64,000 nucleotides of DNA from contig NZ_CP014945.1 of the NCBI RefSeq assembly GCF_001606025.1, positions 2,294,001 through 2,358,000 on the forward strand, given 5' to 3'. Positions 19,503 to 29,249 of this stretch are shown here, piece by piece. The first letter of the stretch is position 1. Each line of letters starts with the position of its first letter. The position numbers were made by a program, and so were the translations under genes. Under the pieces are notes generated by a model, which worked only from the letters and a program-made list of their open reading frames with translations, had not been told where the DNA came from and ran no database searches. Source of the stretch: Psychrobacter alimentarius (GTDB taxonomy: Bacteria > Pseudomonadota > Gammaproteobacteria > Pseudomonadales > Moraxellaceae).

Positions 19503-19591
19503 ATTGAACTTTTATAATAACTATAGAGTACAGATATAACTTGTTTAACATCACTTCTTCTGGCTACTACTGAGCTATCAATAACCAAAAG

Positions 19592-20656
19592 CTATTGAGT
19601 CACCAGATTTTCTTCTAGAACCAGTACGTCTGCATTGGGCACTGATAGCGTTAAGATCGCCTCTTGAAACAAGGGGTTAGCACGAAACTGGTTTTCTATG
19701 TCTTCAAATTTTTGTGCAAGCTCTTTTTCTTTTTGATTACCAGCGATATCTACTGCTGCCACCATAAATATTTTTTTAGGCCCTACCCATTCTAAATGTA
19801 GATACGACACACTGTCTATGTCTGGATGAGTAAGTAACTCATTCAAGGCATAATCATGTATTTTTTTAGACACCTTATACCCGACCAAAAAATCTCTATT
19901 GCGGCTGATTAAAAAGATAGCCACTGCACCCAATAGTAGTCCGACGATGATAGAGCCTAATGCATCCCAAAATGGCTCACCTGTATAAGCATGCATACCC
20001 ATTGCTGCTGCTGCAATGACCAAACCTGTCACTGCGGCCAAATCCTCAAAAAACACCCCACGCAATGTTGGGTTTGAAGTACTAACTACGTAACCAATAG
20101 CGCTAATATTCATAGCCTGACCATGTTTCTTGCTTTGTAGGTACGCTTGGACAAGCGAAAACCCTTCCAGTAGAAAGGCGACCGCCAATACAATAAATCC
20201 GATAGTATAGTTAGTCTCACTCTCCGCTGCGTTCCACTCGGTGATACCCGTATAAATGGAGACGATAGAGCCTGCCATAAATACACCGAAAGCTGCAATC
20301 ATCGACCAGACATACGACTCCTTACCATAACCCAAGGGATGACTCACATCAGCAGGTTTTACTGCCTTTTTTTCGGCAACAATCAGTAATGTACCATTGC
20401 CTGCATCTGCCCAAGAATGCGCAGATTCTGCAATCATAGAAGCAGAACCTGTCATAAATGCGGCTATTGTTTTTGCAATCGCAATAATAACGTTTGCCCC
20501 GACGGCAATTAATACAGTAATCAACGAGCTAGAATGTTGCGTGTCTTCATTGTCACTAGAGTGGTTGCTAATTTTATTAGGACCGCGTACACCGCGCGAT
20601 ATTGGTTGAACGGACGCAGAACGGCGTGAATTGTTTTTTGATGATCTTACACTCAT
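19592..20656 (-). CDS. Cation diffusion facilitator family transporter
   Basis: Divalent metal/proton antiporter of the CDF family, 354 residues. After a hydrophilic Ser/Arg/Asn-rich N-terminus of about 45 residues come six hydrophobic helices. The metal site in helix 2 is visible as HSWAD (H80, D84), with a second acidic pair in VFFEDLAAV, and HPLGYGKESYVWSM between helices 2 and 3. This pattern is the SLC30A9/ZnT9-like branch, so Zn or a related metal is likely but specificity cannot be fixed. A C-terminal cytoplasmic domain of about 90 residues follows. No metal regulator is nearby. Confidence 0.88.
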   Translation of the reverse strand: MSVRSSKNNSRRSASVQPISRGVRGPNKISNHSSDNEDTQHSSSLITVLIAVGANVIIAIAKTIAAFMTGSASMIAESAHSWADAGNGTLLIVAEKKAVKPADVSHPLGYGKESYVWSMIAAFGVFMAGSIVSIYTGITEWNAAESETNYTIGFIVLAVAFLLEGFSLVQAYLQSKKHGQAMNISAIGYVVSTSNPTLRGVFFEDLAAVTGLVIAAAAMGMHAYTGEPFWDALGSIIVGLLLGAVAIFLISRNRDFLVGYKVSKKIHDYALNELLTHPDIDSVSYLHLEWVGPKKIFMVAAVDIAGNQKEKELAQKFEDIENQFRANPLFQEAILTLSVPNADVLVLEENLVTQ

Positions 20657-20830
20657 AGTAGTCTCAATAAGGTAACCAATGGCTTACCATGGTTTTGTAC
20701 AATATCTTTATTTTAGTAATGCTTAGAAAAATCCAAGTTGAGGATAACCTATTCCCACATATAGTATCAGTGGTTTTTTAGTGTTGGTGGCTCATGATTA
20801 AACTTGTATGAAAAACGATGAGCTAACGCG

Positions 20831-21385
20831 TTACTTTGAGTGCTCCTCATTATCGTAAGTTAACTCTCCTATCATATTCTCTAAGTCACAGCTTGGACGA
20901 TGCGAGCTTTCCATACGCAAACTTTTACGCTCCAATGCTGCATCAGCGCGACACTGCTGCATCTTATCTTTAATGATAAGCGGAGGTACAGTCGTAGGCT
21001 TACCTTTATCGTCGATCGCAACCATCGTAAAATAGCAGCTATTCGTATGGCGCACCGTACGAGCGCGCACATCTTCCGCTTCGACACGGATACCAATCTC
21101 CATTGAGGTATTGCCCACATGATTGACACTGGCAGCAAAAGTCACAAGCTCACCCACATAGATAGGCTCACGGAACATGACTTGGTCAACAGACAATGTC
21201 ACGACGTAACTACCACTATAACGGCTGGCACACGCATAGGCGACTTGATCAAGCATTTTGAGCAAATCACCACCATGTACGTTTCCAATAAAATTTGCCA
21301 TATCAGGTGTCATAAGTATTGACATATATAGTTCATGGTTCAATGGCGCTTTTTTAGCAGTCGAGCTGGTATTATATTGCGGCAT
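20831..21385 (-). CDS. Acyl-CoA thioesterase, hotdog fold (YciA/BACH-like)
   Basis: 184-residue hotdog-fold enzyme hydrolysing acyl-CoA. Seen: GNVHGGDLLKMLDQVAYACA, the helix-start motif with the catalytic Asp, and VDQVMFREPIYVGELVTF typical of the YciA/BACH group. The tail carries an extra 30 charged residues. RBS AAGGAA just upstream. It lies downstream of the lipid operon in the same orientation, 135 bases after its last gene, so read-through co-expression is possible. Confidence 0.88.
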   Translation of the reverse strand: MPQYNTSSTAKKAPLNHELYMSILMTPDMANFIGNVHGGDLLKMLDQVAYACASRYSGSYVVTLSVDQVMFREPIYVGELVTFAASVNHVGNTSMEIGIRVEAEDVRARTVRHTNSCYFTMVAIDDKGKPTTVPPLIIKDKMQQCRADAALERKSLRMESSHRPSCDLENMIGELTYDNEEHSK

Positions 21386-21520
21386 AACTTTCCTTGCGAT
21401 TGTCTAAGACTTATTTTATTTCAAACATTACTTGTACTGTAGCAAACAGCTTAGCGCAAATAGGTACCTATCGGCCAAAGGTCTGAACTACATAAACACA
21501 TATTTTTATAATAATTTCAA

Positions 21521-21931
21521 TTAGCTTAACCAGTGAAAGCGGTAGGCAAGCCAAGCAACGATCGCACTGACCGAACCTGTCAAAAAACCACCCCAGATAA
21601 AATCAACCACTGCCGTATCTAATGTAAAACCTTTATACAGTGCCAGATTGGTGAAATCATATGTCCCATAGGCCATAAGACCAATCAATCCACCAAGTAA
21701 GAAAATATGACCAATCGAAGCACCTGCCTTGATTTGTGGGTATAAAATCAATATACAAAGTGCCAGTATGTAGAACATATAAAACACGCCAGCGGCGATC
21801 ATATTTGGTTCATCAGCCAATAAATGACCAATACGTGACTCATAAAAAGCCCCTTTCATGGTCGTCAACCAAACTGCATCAACGCCCAAGAATATGACGA
21901 CAGCGGCAAGATAGATAAATACATAAGCCAT
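21521..21931 (-). CDS. DUF2177 family membrane protein
   Basis: 136 residues, four hydrophobic helices. The N-terminal AVVIFLGVDAVWLTTMKG and central ALCILILYPQIKAG, GTYDFTNLALYKGF stretches match the DUF2177 pattern. Function unknown. RBS AAAGGACG is identical in core to that of the first gene of the operon. Last gene of the five-gene leftward lipid operon (108 bases after the methyltransferase), where a small membrane protein is common. Confidence 0.85.
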   Translation of the reverse strand: MAYVFIYLAAVVIFLGVDAVWLTTMKGAFYESRIGHLLADEPNMIAAGVFYMFYILALCILILYPQIKAGASIGHIFLLGGLIGLMAYGTYDFTNLALYKGFTLDTAVVDFIWGGFLTGSVSAIVAWLAYRFHWLS

Positions 21932-22039
21932 ATCAACGTCCTTTTATTTAGAGTATGTTAATCGCTGCTCACAAGGCAACCAGCGTCTTATTTAAATGCA
22001 CCGTCGTTATTATCATTGGCCATAATGACAACTACCTTA

Positions 22040-23434
22040 TTAACTATTAGAGCTATCAAGGACGGGCAAATCAACAAAGTGCATCGTATCGATGTTATTC
22101 GGCTTGACTGCTGTCAATTGTACCACGCCAATTGTGCGCTCTAAAAACCCGCCTTCGCAATAACAGAAATAAAAATTCCACAAGCGTATAAAGGCATCAT
22201 CATAACCCAGTGCTTCGATTTCTTTACGCTGAGCCATAAAAGCAGCGCGCCAATCGCGTAGCGTATATGCATAATCAAATCCGTAGTCGTGCAGCTGTTT
22301 GATGACCATGTCCGTCTGCTCAGCAAACTGATTGTTGAGCTCTTGGTTTGAGAGTAAACACCCCCCTGGGAAAATATGAGTCTGTATAAAATCCACTGAC
22401 TCTAGATACTCTTCGTAATTTTGGTCATTAAAGGTAATCGCTTGTAATACCATTAATCCTGTCGGCTTAAGCAAACTGTTGCACTTGGCAAAAAAAGTCG
22501 GCAGGTACTCATGTCCAACGGCTTCGATCATCTCAATACTAACCAACTTGTCGTACTGCCCTGTCAGCTCACGATAATCTTGCTTAAGTAAGGTGATTTT
22601 ATCTGATAGTCCTGCCGCTTTTACTCGACGCTGCGCCTCATCATACTGTGCATCAGAAATAGTAGTGGTTGTGATTTGACAGCCGTAATGTTTGGCTGCA
22701 TAAATGGCGAAACCACCCCACCCTGTGCCAATTTCTATCACATGATCATCAGCGGTCAGTTGTAATCGTTGGCAGATAAGTGCCAATTTATGCTGCTGAG
22801 CATCAGCAAGTGATACGTCAGGCGTACGATATACAGCCGATGAATACATCATCGTTTCATCTAAAAAACGCTGATACATATCGTTGCCTAAGTCATAATG
22901 TGCAAGAATGTTTGATTTAGCACCAGATTTATCGTTGCTGCGTAGCTGATGCTTGGCTTTTTCAAATGCCTTACTCACACCAGCAAAGCGATTTTCTAAC
23001 TTATTTAGCATTGCTAAGTTGCGAGCCGCTAATCGAATCAGGCCAGTCAAATCATCCGTATCCCACTCAGCGTTGATATAGCTATCTGCTAGTGCGATAG
23101 AACCACCGAATAATAATTGACGATAGACAGCACTGTCGTGAATCGTTAGCGTGACGTGTAGTGAATGACGGCCGACATCCGAACTGCTTGCTAAACTGGT
23201 TGCTACGTTACCAAAGCTACTTTTGGTGGGGGCTTTCTTACCAAAGGCTTCGATTAAAGTCAGACTACCGAACTGAATATGTGTTAATGCTCGAAATATA
23301 AGCTTTCTTGCCAATTGATTGACCCCATCATTGACGGGTTGCAAGATAACACTTTGTTTTACTACTTTATTCAACCGTTCAGATAACTTTTCTACTGCTG
23401 AGATAGGTGCGCGGTCGGTCGGTCGTGCTGGCAT
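22040..23434 (-). CDS. cfa: Cyclopropane-fatty-acyl-phospholipid synthase family methyltransferase
   Basis: SAM-dependent enzyme that adds a methylene or methyl group to unsaturated acyl chains of membrane phospholipids. 464 residues. SAM-binding motif VIEIGTGWGGFAIYAA, the QITTTTISDAQ and DYRELTGQYDKLVSIEMIEAVG post-motifs, and a C-terminal FCYCEGGFLERTIG match the family. About 90 N-terminal residues precede the first conserved block. RBS AAGGA at 10 bases. Because its partners are DUF1365 and an FAD oxidoreductase rather than Cfa alone, the product may be a methylated or furan fatty acid rather than a plain cyclopropane; that is an inference. Confidence 0.92.
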   Translation of the reverse strand: MPARPTDRAPISAVEKLSERLNKVVKQSVILQPVNDGVNQLARKLIFRALTHIQFGSLTLIEAFGKKAPTKSSFGNVATSLASSSDVGRHSLHVTLTIHDSAVYRQLLFGGSIALADSYINAEWDTDDLTGLIRLAARNLAMLNKLENRFAGVSKAFEKAKHQLRSNDKSGAKSNILAHYDLGNDMYQRFLDETMMYSSAVYRTPDVSLADAQQHKLALICQRLQLTADDHVIEIGTGWGGFAIYAAKHYGCQITTTTISDAQYDEAQRRVKAAGLSDKITLLKQDYRELTGQYDKLVSIEMIEAVGHEYLPTFFAKCNSLLKPTGLMVLQAITFNDQNYEEYLESVDFIQTHIFPGGCLLSNQELNNQFAEQTDMVIKQLHDYGFDYAYTLRDWRAAFMAQRKEIEALGYDDAFIRLWNFYFCYCEGGFLERTIGVVQLTAVKPNNIDTMHFVDLPVLDSSNS

Positions 23435-23533
23435 CGTATGCGGATCCTTATTTAAGGTATTTTGTGTATGAGTCTTATGTTTAAGATATTGTCTAAATAT
23501 TCAGACAGTTGTTAGTTTTTTTAATATCACTCA

Positions 23534-24574
23534 TTAAGAGCGCGGTTTTTTAGCATTTGCCTTACTTTGTTTACTATCTGCCAGTTTTTCATCATAGTTG
23601 ATATAGGGCACTTTTTTGATTGCATAAAGTTTGAACGCATGCCAGTAAATACGCATTAAAGATGTTATATTCATCAGCGGATTCTGTTTTAAGCTTGTGC
23701 GGACAGTGTCATCTGTCATTGGTACACCTAATACTTTGATGCCCGTTTTTAGTACCTCACCGCGCTCGTCACTGATATCAATAGCAATGCGAACCTGCAA
23801 ACCTAAATCCGATTGTGAATGTGCCCGCTCGTTTTTAATTTGCTTCACCGTAACCTGCCAGCGATATAGCTGATCGATAGGGTTAAAAGGTGACACGTGA
23901 AAGTCTTTATCATGACAAAACTCAGTGTCTTCACCTTCCAATAAAAATCCATAACAATGGCGTTTGTCCCATGGTGTATTAGAAACCTCAGCCAATAAGT
24001 GAGTAGGCGTTTGCTGCTCATCAAAACCCAAATAAAAATTGACGGGACTAAAGTAAAAACCAGCATTACGGCAAACTACTAGTCCAAGCATATCACCTAC
24101 TGGCGCGCTACCAGCATGAATAGTAAATGCGTGGCTTAGACGCTGATGTAATGCTTGTACGTGATTCAAATCATCATTAGCACTATTATTGCTTAGGCTA
24201 TTTAACCCTTTTAAGTAGTCGTTAGGATAAAACTGCTGCAATGCTTTTTTGCGCGCTGAGAACAATGGCAGCTTTTTTGATAGCAAATTCTTTAGCAGTG
24301 GCTGCTTCAAAGAGAGTTTACCCGATGGCTGCTGTTTTCTTAAAGCTTGACTCTGGTTAAAAACGGGCACACCTATCTCAGGCAACTCCTCTCCTCTAAC
24401 CAATGCACTAATATTCACACCCCAATAGCGATAAGGATAGGCAAACTTATGCGCACTTGGCAATAGTCGACTGTGCCAAGTCGTCCCTTCAAACAACTGA
24501 TGTGACAGGGCCGTAGCACCCTCAAAAGCTTTGTGGCTTTTTGGAACATCAGAATACTGAAAGGGTATGGTCAT
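23534..24574 (-). CDS. DUF1365 family protein of the lipid operon
   Basis: 346 residues, no signal peptide. Contains the DUF1365 features near the start (LFEGTTWHSRLLPSAHKFAYPYRYWG) and NAGFYFSPVNFYLGFD, EVSNTPWDKRHCYGF in the middle. DUF1365 proteins are nearly always beside an FAD-dependent amine-oxidase-like protein and a Cfa-like methyltransferase. There is an insertion of about 70 residues rich in Lys/Leu/Asn near 85-150. I prefer the ATG at 24574; an in-frame ATG at 24580 sits too close to the RBS. Exact chemical role not established. Confidence 0.88.
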   Translation of the reverse strand: MTIPFQYSDVPKSHKAFEGATALSHQLFEGTTWHSRLLPSAHKFAYPYRYWGVNISALVRGEELPEIGVPVFNQSQALRKQQPSGKLSLKQPLLKNLLSKKLPLFSARKKALQQFYPNDYLKGLNSLSNNSANDDLNHVQALHQRLSHAFTIHAGSAPVGDMLGLVVCRNAGFYFSPVNFYLGFDEQQTPTHLLAEVSNTPWDKRHCYGFLLEGEDTEFCHDKDFHVSPFNPIDQLYRWQVTVKQIKNERAHSQSDLGLQVRIAIDISDERGEVLKTGIKVLGVPMTDDTVRTSLKQNPLMNITSLMRIYWHAFKLYAIKKVPYINYDEKLADSKQSKANAKKPRS

Positions 24575-24634
24575 ATACATTCTCTTTTGTCACAGACAAT
24601 TTTTACGAGTGCTTCTTATCAGTCGTTTTTGTCA

Positions 24635-26356
24635 TCATTTAAATTTACGGCGCCCAAATAACCATCGTTTCTTAGTTGCATGGGTATCAGTAGTTGAGTT
24701 CTGTAAATGATCTATATATTCAACCAATTCTTGATTGGTCGTTGCCGTAGCGACTTCTCGCTTATTTAATTTACGCAATCTTGTATCCGCTTTTATCGGT
24801 AAGTCTTTATAACGAAATGGCGTATTTGCACTATCTGCATCAGGCAGGTGCGTCGGATCAACTTCCTCTCTTATGTCGATATCATAGCCAAGTGATTGGC
24901 ATACTTGTAAACCACTGCGTACGCCATCTTCGTGAAATCCATTGAACCAATAAGCCCCGCAAAAATGCGTATGCAAGCCATTGCCAGAGATACTTGACCA
25001 TTTGTTTTGAGCAGCAATAGCTGCTTTATCAAATACAGGGTGACTGTAATCGATACGCTTAATCACTTGCTTGTCATCGATATCATAATTGAGAGTCACC
25101 AAATAATTATGCTTTTTGGTAAGACGCTGCAAAATATTCATGTGGTACGTGAGCACAGGTTTGACTGGTATTTTACTGTCGCTCGTATCTTTGTTAGCGT
25201 TAGCACTTACTCCTGTACTCAAGTCGTTCTCGTCTATCAGGTAATTCCAACTTGCCCAAGCTAACGGTTTTTTAGGCAAGACGCTGGTATCAGTATGAAG
25301 TACTGCCGTATTGCCAGTAAAACGAAAATGACTCAGAACGTCCGTTTCATCCATGCTGGCATCTTTGAGAATTTTGAGCGCAGTATCAGCATGACAAGCG
25401 AAGATGACTTCATCGAATACCAGATTTTCGCTGCGGTTCTTTGAGTTATTCGTGGTCTGGACTGTCAATATTACTTGATCATGCTCACGTAACACAGACT
25501 GTACTGGGCTGTTTACTCGCACCTTCCCGCCTGCTTTGATAAAACGTGGAATCAGTTTATTGATGTATTGCTTTGAGCCACCCTTGATCGTAAACCATTG
25601 CGGACGATTGACCACATCTAGCAAACCATGATTATCAAAGAACTGTGCAAAGAACACTAATGGGAAATCTTGCACTTCATCCAGACTGGTTGACCAAATG
25701 GCAGAAACCATCGGCAATAGATAGTTATCTAAAAACAGCTTACCGTAGCGTTTTTGAGCAAGATAACCGCCAAGCGTTTGCTCGGTAAAGGTACTAACGT
25801 CTTGTCCTTGTACACGCGCTGCTTCATAGTCTTGACGAAGCTGTTTGATGTGCTTATTGAACTGTAAAACATCTTTGATGAACTGCCAAAACTTTGGATT
25901 CAATACATTCTTACGCTGCGACAATAAGGTATTTAGCGTATGGCCATTGTACTCAAAATGACGCGCTGTATTTTTTACTGAAAAGCTCATATCCGTCGCT
26001 TGAAAGGGCACTTTTAAATCATACAACAGACGAAAAAAATTCGGATAGGTACGCTCATTAAAGACAATAAACCCTGTGTCTATTGCACTACTTTCTGTGT
26101 TACTGGTTTTTGACTTTTTACCATCTTGTAACGCCACATCAATGGTATTTACATGCCCACCGATGTAGTCATTGGCTTCAAACACAGTCACATCGTGTTC
26201 GCTGATCAAATAATGCGCACAGGTCAGTCCCGACACGCCTGAGCCAATGATGGCTATACGTTTTCTAGATTGAGGCTGATCATCGCTTTTTATCGTTTTA
26301 GTATTTTGCTTCGCTGTCTTTAAGTTACGTGCTTGCTTTAAGCGATGAAACAACAT
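24635..26356 (-). CDS. FAD-dependent oxidoreductase (amine-oxidase/desaturase-like) of the lipid operon
   Basis: 573 residues with a Rossmann FAD motif IIGSGVSGLTCAHYL (GxGxxG at 38-43), followed by VFEANDYIGGHV. Middle part has a substrate-domain typical of COG2907 flavoproteins (FVVFNERTYPNFF-like FIVFNERTYPNFF, SMSFSVKN). C-terminus has GLHTHFCGAYWFNGFHEDG, the second FAD contact. Soluble. The N-terminal 30 residues and C-terminal 70 are Lys-rich extensions. In the furan-fatty-acid systems described in Rhodobacter, a flavoprotein of this kind acts on methylated acyl chains. RBS AGGAAC upstream. Confidence 0.9.
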   Translation of the reverse strand: MLFHRLKQARNLKTAKQNTKTIKSDDQPQSRKRIAIIGSGVSGLTCAHYLISEHDVTVFEANDYIGGHVNTIDVALQDGKKSKTSNTESSAIDTGFIVFNERTYPNFFRLLYDLKVPFQATDMSFSVKNTARHFEYNGHTLNTLLSQRKNVLNPKFWQFIKDVLQFNKHIKQLRQDYEAARVQGQDVSTFTEQTLGGYLAQKRYGKLFLDNYLLPMVSAIWSTSLDEVQDFPLVFFAQFFDNHGLLDVVNRPQWFTIKGGSKQYINKLIPRFIKAGGKVRVNSPVQSVLREHDQVILTVQTTNNSKNRSENLVFDEVIFACHADTALKILKDASMDETDVLSHFRFTGNTAVLHTDTSVLPKKPLAWASWNYLIDENDLSTGVSANANKDTSDSKIPVKPVLTYHMNILQRLTKKHNYLVTLNYDIDDKQVIKRIDYSHPVFDKAAIAAQNKWSSISGNGLHTHFCGAYWFNGFHEDGVRSGLQVCQSLGYDIDIREEVDPTHLPDADSANTPFRYKDLPIKADTRLRKLNKREVATATTNQELVEYIDHLQNSTTDTHATKKRWLFGRRKFK

Positions 26357-26426
26357 AGAGGCGTTCCTATCCGTATGGTTGACTTATTTTTACTTATTAA
26401 ACTACCTATTTGGCAGTCATCATGCG

Positions 26427-27164
26427 TTATTTTTTATTGATCTTTTCACTGACTTGCTGCCAGACCAAATCTGGTAATGTTCCTAGCGCTTTTAGTGGTA
26501 ACGTCAGCTTTTTGGGAAATTCGATCACTTCATGACCGCTATCAATACCATCACGAATGGCTTGACTCGCCTGCTTCGTGGTTTGAATAAATGGCATTGG
26601 GAAATCGTTTTGTTTGGTCATTGGGGTTTCAACAAACCCTGGCACCACAAGGCTAACCGCAACATCATGCGGTGCCAGACTGATTTGTAAAGTTTTCATT
26701 AAATAATGAACAGCTGCCTTTGAGCTTCCATAGGCTTCTGCACGGGCAAAAGGTACATAGGCTGAGGCTGAACCAATACCAACCAAGCGACCTTTTGACT
26801 CAATCAGCTTAGGTAAGACGCCTTCAATGGCATGCGATAACGTACCTAGGTTTACTGACATGACTTTCATAAACTTAGCACTATCAAAGTTTGGCATATC
26901 CAGATATTCGCACATGCCTGCCCCGCAAATTGCCAAATCAACCCTGCCAATTTTACTAAAAGCTTCAATCACCTCTTCTTGATTCATCAAATCCAACTCA
27001 ATGGTTTCGGCGCCCAATGACTTAAGCTCAGCCAGTGCATTATCATCACGACCAACCGCATAAACATGATGGTTTTCTGATAAATAATCTTTAGCCAGTT
27101 GATTACCGATACCAGAGGTTGCTCCGGTGATGAGAATGTACTGTTTTTCAGTAGATGCTGTCAT
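26427..27164 (-). CDS. SDR-family oxidoreductase, first gene of the lipid operon
   Basis: 245-residue short-chain dehydrogenase. NAD(P)-binding TGATSGIG at 13-20, catalytic S132, Y145 and K149 (AYGSSK), and N105. The acidic/neutral residues after beta-2 (AVGRDD) suggest NADP. Strong RBS AAAAGGAC. It leads a leftward operon with gaps of about 70, 60, 99 and 108 bases. SDRs are common in this gene neighbourhood in gammaproteobacteria; the substrate is unknown. A plausible -35 TTGACC lies near 27280 on the minus strand, without a strong -10. Confidence 0.9.
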   Translation of the reverse strand: MTASTEKQYILITGATSGIGNQLAKDYLSENHHVYAVGRDDNALAELKSLGAETIELDLMNQEEVIEAFSKIGRVDLAICGAGMCEYLDMPNFDSAKFMKVMSVNLGTLSHAIEGVLPKLIESKGRLVGIGSASAYVPFARAEAYGSSKAAVHYLMKTLQISLAPHDVAVSLVVPGFVETPMTKQNDFPMPFIQTTKQASQAIRDGIDSGHEVIEFPKKLTLPLKALGTLPDLVWQQVSEKINKK

Positions 27165-27628
27165 AGTAAGCGTCCTTTTAATTATAATTTTAGTCAGATA
27201 TTTGCCATTCTCTCAATCGTTGAGTAGTTATTTTTTACCTACTTATGATTGATTGCAATATTCAAGATATTGGTCAAATATTTTTAAGGTTTTATTCATC
27301 TTATTTAATATATCTAAATAATGATAGCGTAAGGAGACGTATTTATTGTTGTGGTTTCGAAATCGTGTCGTATAGTCATGTCAAATCTTATGTACGCTAT
27401 CTATCATCATAGTATTCCTCTAACTTATATGTTTGCGCTCATATAGTCGTCATCTTCTGTTACCGCCAATATAAGACAGTGCAATAACAGCATGCTACAA
27501 TCTCCACTGCTACACTCAAAGCGCCTATCGTTGTCGATGGTCACTAAACACGTAGTACCTGCACAATAATTTAAAAAGCGCTATCCCTAATAATAGATTT
27601 ACCTACTCCAATATAAAAAGGATCTCTC
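27165..27628. other. Divergent promoter region, lipid operon and aspartate aminotransferase
   Basis: A 464-base gap with no coding frame or RNA motif noticed. It must drive the leftward lipid operon and the rightward aminotransferase gene. No ECF sigma factor or anti-sigma gene lies here or elsewhere in the window, although related operons elsewhere are controlled by such a pair. Confidence 0.45.
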
Positions 27629-28831
27629 ATGAGCGAGTTACAACTGTCTGACCGCGTTAATAGCATCAAACCATCACCGACTCTAGCGATTACGAATAAA
27701 GCCAAAGAACTAAAAGCGGCTGGTAAAGATATTATTGGTTTAGGCGCTGGTGAACCAGATTTTGATACACCAGAACATATCAAAAAAGCAGCAATTGATG
27801 CAATCAACGATGGTTTTACCAAATACACTGCTGTCGATGGAACGCCAGAGCTCAAAAAAGCCATCATTGAGAAGTTCAAGCGCGACAATGACATCAGCTA
27901 CGAACCTAACGAAATTCTTGTGTCAGTTGGTGGTAAGCAATCATTTTTTAACCTTGCACAAGCTTTCATCAATCCAGGCGATGAAGTTATCATCCCAGCA
28001 CCGTACTGGGTCAGCTATCCTGACATGGTTATCATCGCAGAAGGCGTGCCTGTCATTGTTAAATGTCCTGCTGAACAAGACTTCAAAATTACCGCTGAGC
28101 AATTAGAAGACGCTATCACTGACAAAACCAAAATGCTGGTACTAAATAGCCCATCTAATCCGACTGGTATGATTTATACGCTAGATGAGCTAAAAGCCAT
28201 CGCTGAAGTATTGAAAAAACATCCACACGTTTATGTGGCGTCAGATGATATGTATGAGCACATTCGCTGGACGGGTGATAAGTTTTACAACATCTTGAAT
28301 GCAGCCCCTGATCTTAAAGACCGCGCCATTATCTTAAATGGTGTTTCGAAAGCATATGCAATGACAGGCTGGCGTATTGGTTATGCTGGTGGCCCTGCCA
28401 AGCTGATTGGTGCAATGAAAAAAGTACAATCACAGTCAACCTCATGCCCAACCTCTATCAGCCAAGTGGCTGCAGAAGCTGCGATCAGTGGTGATCAGAG
28501 TGTATTAGAGCCAATGGTTGCAGCGTTTGAAAAGCGTTGTGATTTGGTGGTGGATGGTTTAAATAATATCAAAGGTATTACTTGCCTACGTCCTGACGGC
28601 GCATTCTACGTCTATCCAGAAATCAAACCTCTGATAAAAGCTGCTGGTCTATCGTCATGTACTGAGTTTTCAGCATGGTTGTTGGAGAAAGTAGGGGTAG
28701 CAGTAGTACCTGGTGATGCTTTTGGTCTTGGCGGCTACATGCGTATTTCTTATGCAACCGATGAGGCAACATTAAAGGATGCTTTATCTCGTATCGAAAA
28801 AGCGGTTGCCGATTTAGACGTTGCTGAATAA
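27629..28831 (+). CDS. Aspartate aminotransferase, class Ib type
   Basis: PLP enzyme interconverting aspartate/2-oxoglutarate and oxaloacetate/glutamate. 400 residues, no extension. IGLGAGEPDFDTPEHI near the N-terminus, NSPSNPTG, and the PLP lysine K241 in NGVSKAYAMTGWR; a conserved Arg near the C-terminus in GGYMRISYA binds the substrate carboxylate. The pattern is the bacterial Ib subgroup (Thermus/Rhizobium type) rather than E. coli AspC (Ia), so some prephenate or other activity is possible. RBS AAAGGA at 27617. Terminator follows. Confidence 0.92.
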   Translation: MSELQLSDRVNSIKPSPTLAITNKAKELKAAGKDIIGLGAGEPDFDTPEHIKKAAIDAINDGFTKYTAVDGTPELKKAIIEKFKRDNDISYEPNEILVSVGGKQSFFNLAQAFINPGDEVIIPAPYWVSYPDMVIIAEGVPVIVKCPAEQDFKITAEQLEDAITDKTKMLVLNSPSNPTGMIYTLDELKAIAEVLKKHPHVYVASDDMYEHIRWTGDKFYNILNAAPDLKDRAIILNGVSKAYAMTGWRIGYAGGPAKLIGAMKKVQSQSTSCPTSISQVAAEAAISGDQSVLEPMVAAFEKRCDLVVDGLNNIKGITCLRPDGAFYVYPEIKPLIKAAGLSSCTEFSAWLLEKVGVAVVPGDAFGLGGYMRISYATDEATLKDALSRIEKAVADLDVAE

Positions 28832-28871
28832 ATCTTAGACAGTCACTGATCTCAAGAATATTTTGATAAGT

Positions 28872-28907
28872 AAAGACGCCACATGCTCTCTATGTGGCGT
28901 CTTTTTT
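28872..28907 (+). terminator. Terminator after the aspartate aminotransferase gene
   Basis: Stem AAAGACGCCACAT / ATGTGGCGTCTTT with a short loop and a T-run, 40 bases past the stop. Confidence 0.9.
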
Positions 28908-28989
28908 ATAAGCGTTTTAAGATTTTTAAATAAAAATCTAATATTACGTCATTAAAATGACAATTTTAATCAATTATGCAAAAAAACGC

Positions 28990-29017
28990 TTGACGTATTT
29001 TTTATCTTTGCTAGAAT
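28990..29017 (+). promoter_or_regulatory. Sigma-70 promoter of tRNA-Asn
   Basis: TTGACG, 16-base spacer, TAGAAT, then a GC-rich discriminator. It ends 72 bases before the tRNA, a usual distance for a processed precursor. Confidence 0.7.
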
Positions 29018-29089
29018 ACGCCCCACTTAGCAAGAACTCGTTAGAGACTTCTAAGGCTCGTTGTAAGACATTAAATGTCTATAGCCTAT

Positions 29090-29165
29090 TCTCCAATAGC
29101 TCAGTTGGTAGAGCAACGGACTGTTAATCCGTGTGTCCCTGGTTCGAGCCCAGGTTGGAGAGCCA
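29090..29165 (+). tRNA. tRNA-Asn (GTT)
   Basis: 76 nt with encoded CCA. Acceptor stem TCTCCAA / TTGGAGA, D-arm AGCTCAGTTGGTAGAGC, anticodon arm ACGGACTGTTAATCCGT with anticodon GTT, and T-arm CCTGGTTCGAGCCCAGG. All stems pair. Confidence 0.97.
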
Positions 29166-29220
29166 CATTCTAGTAGTAAATTTTTGAGTCATCTTTGATT
29201 CGATTATGGCATTTGCCAAG

Positions 29221-29249
29221 ACCCTCATCACTTTGTTGAGGGTTTTTTT
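29221..29249 (+). terminator. Terminator after tRNA-Asn
   Basis: Stem ACCCTCA / TGAGGGT, 9-base loop, then seven T. 55 bases past the tRNA. Confidence 0.8.
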
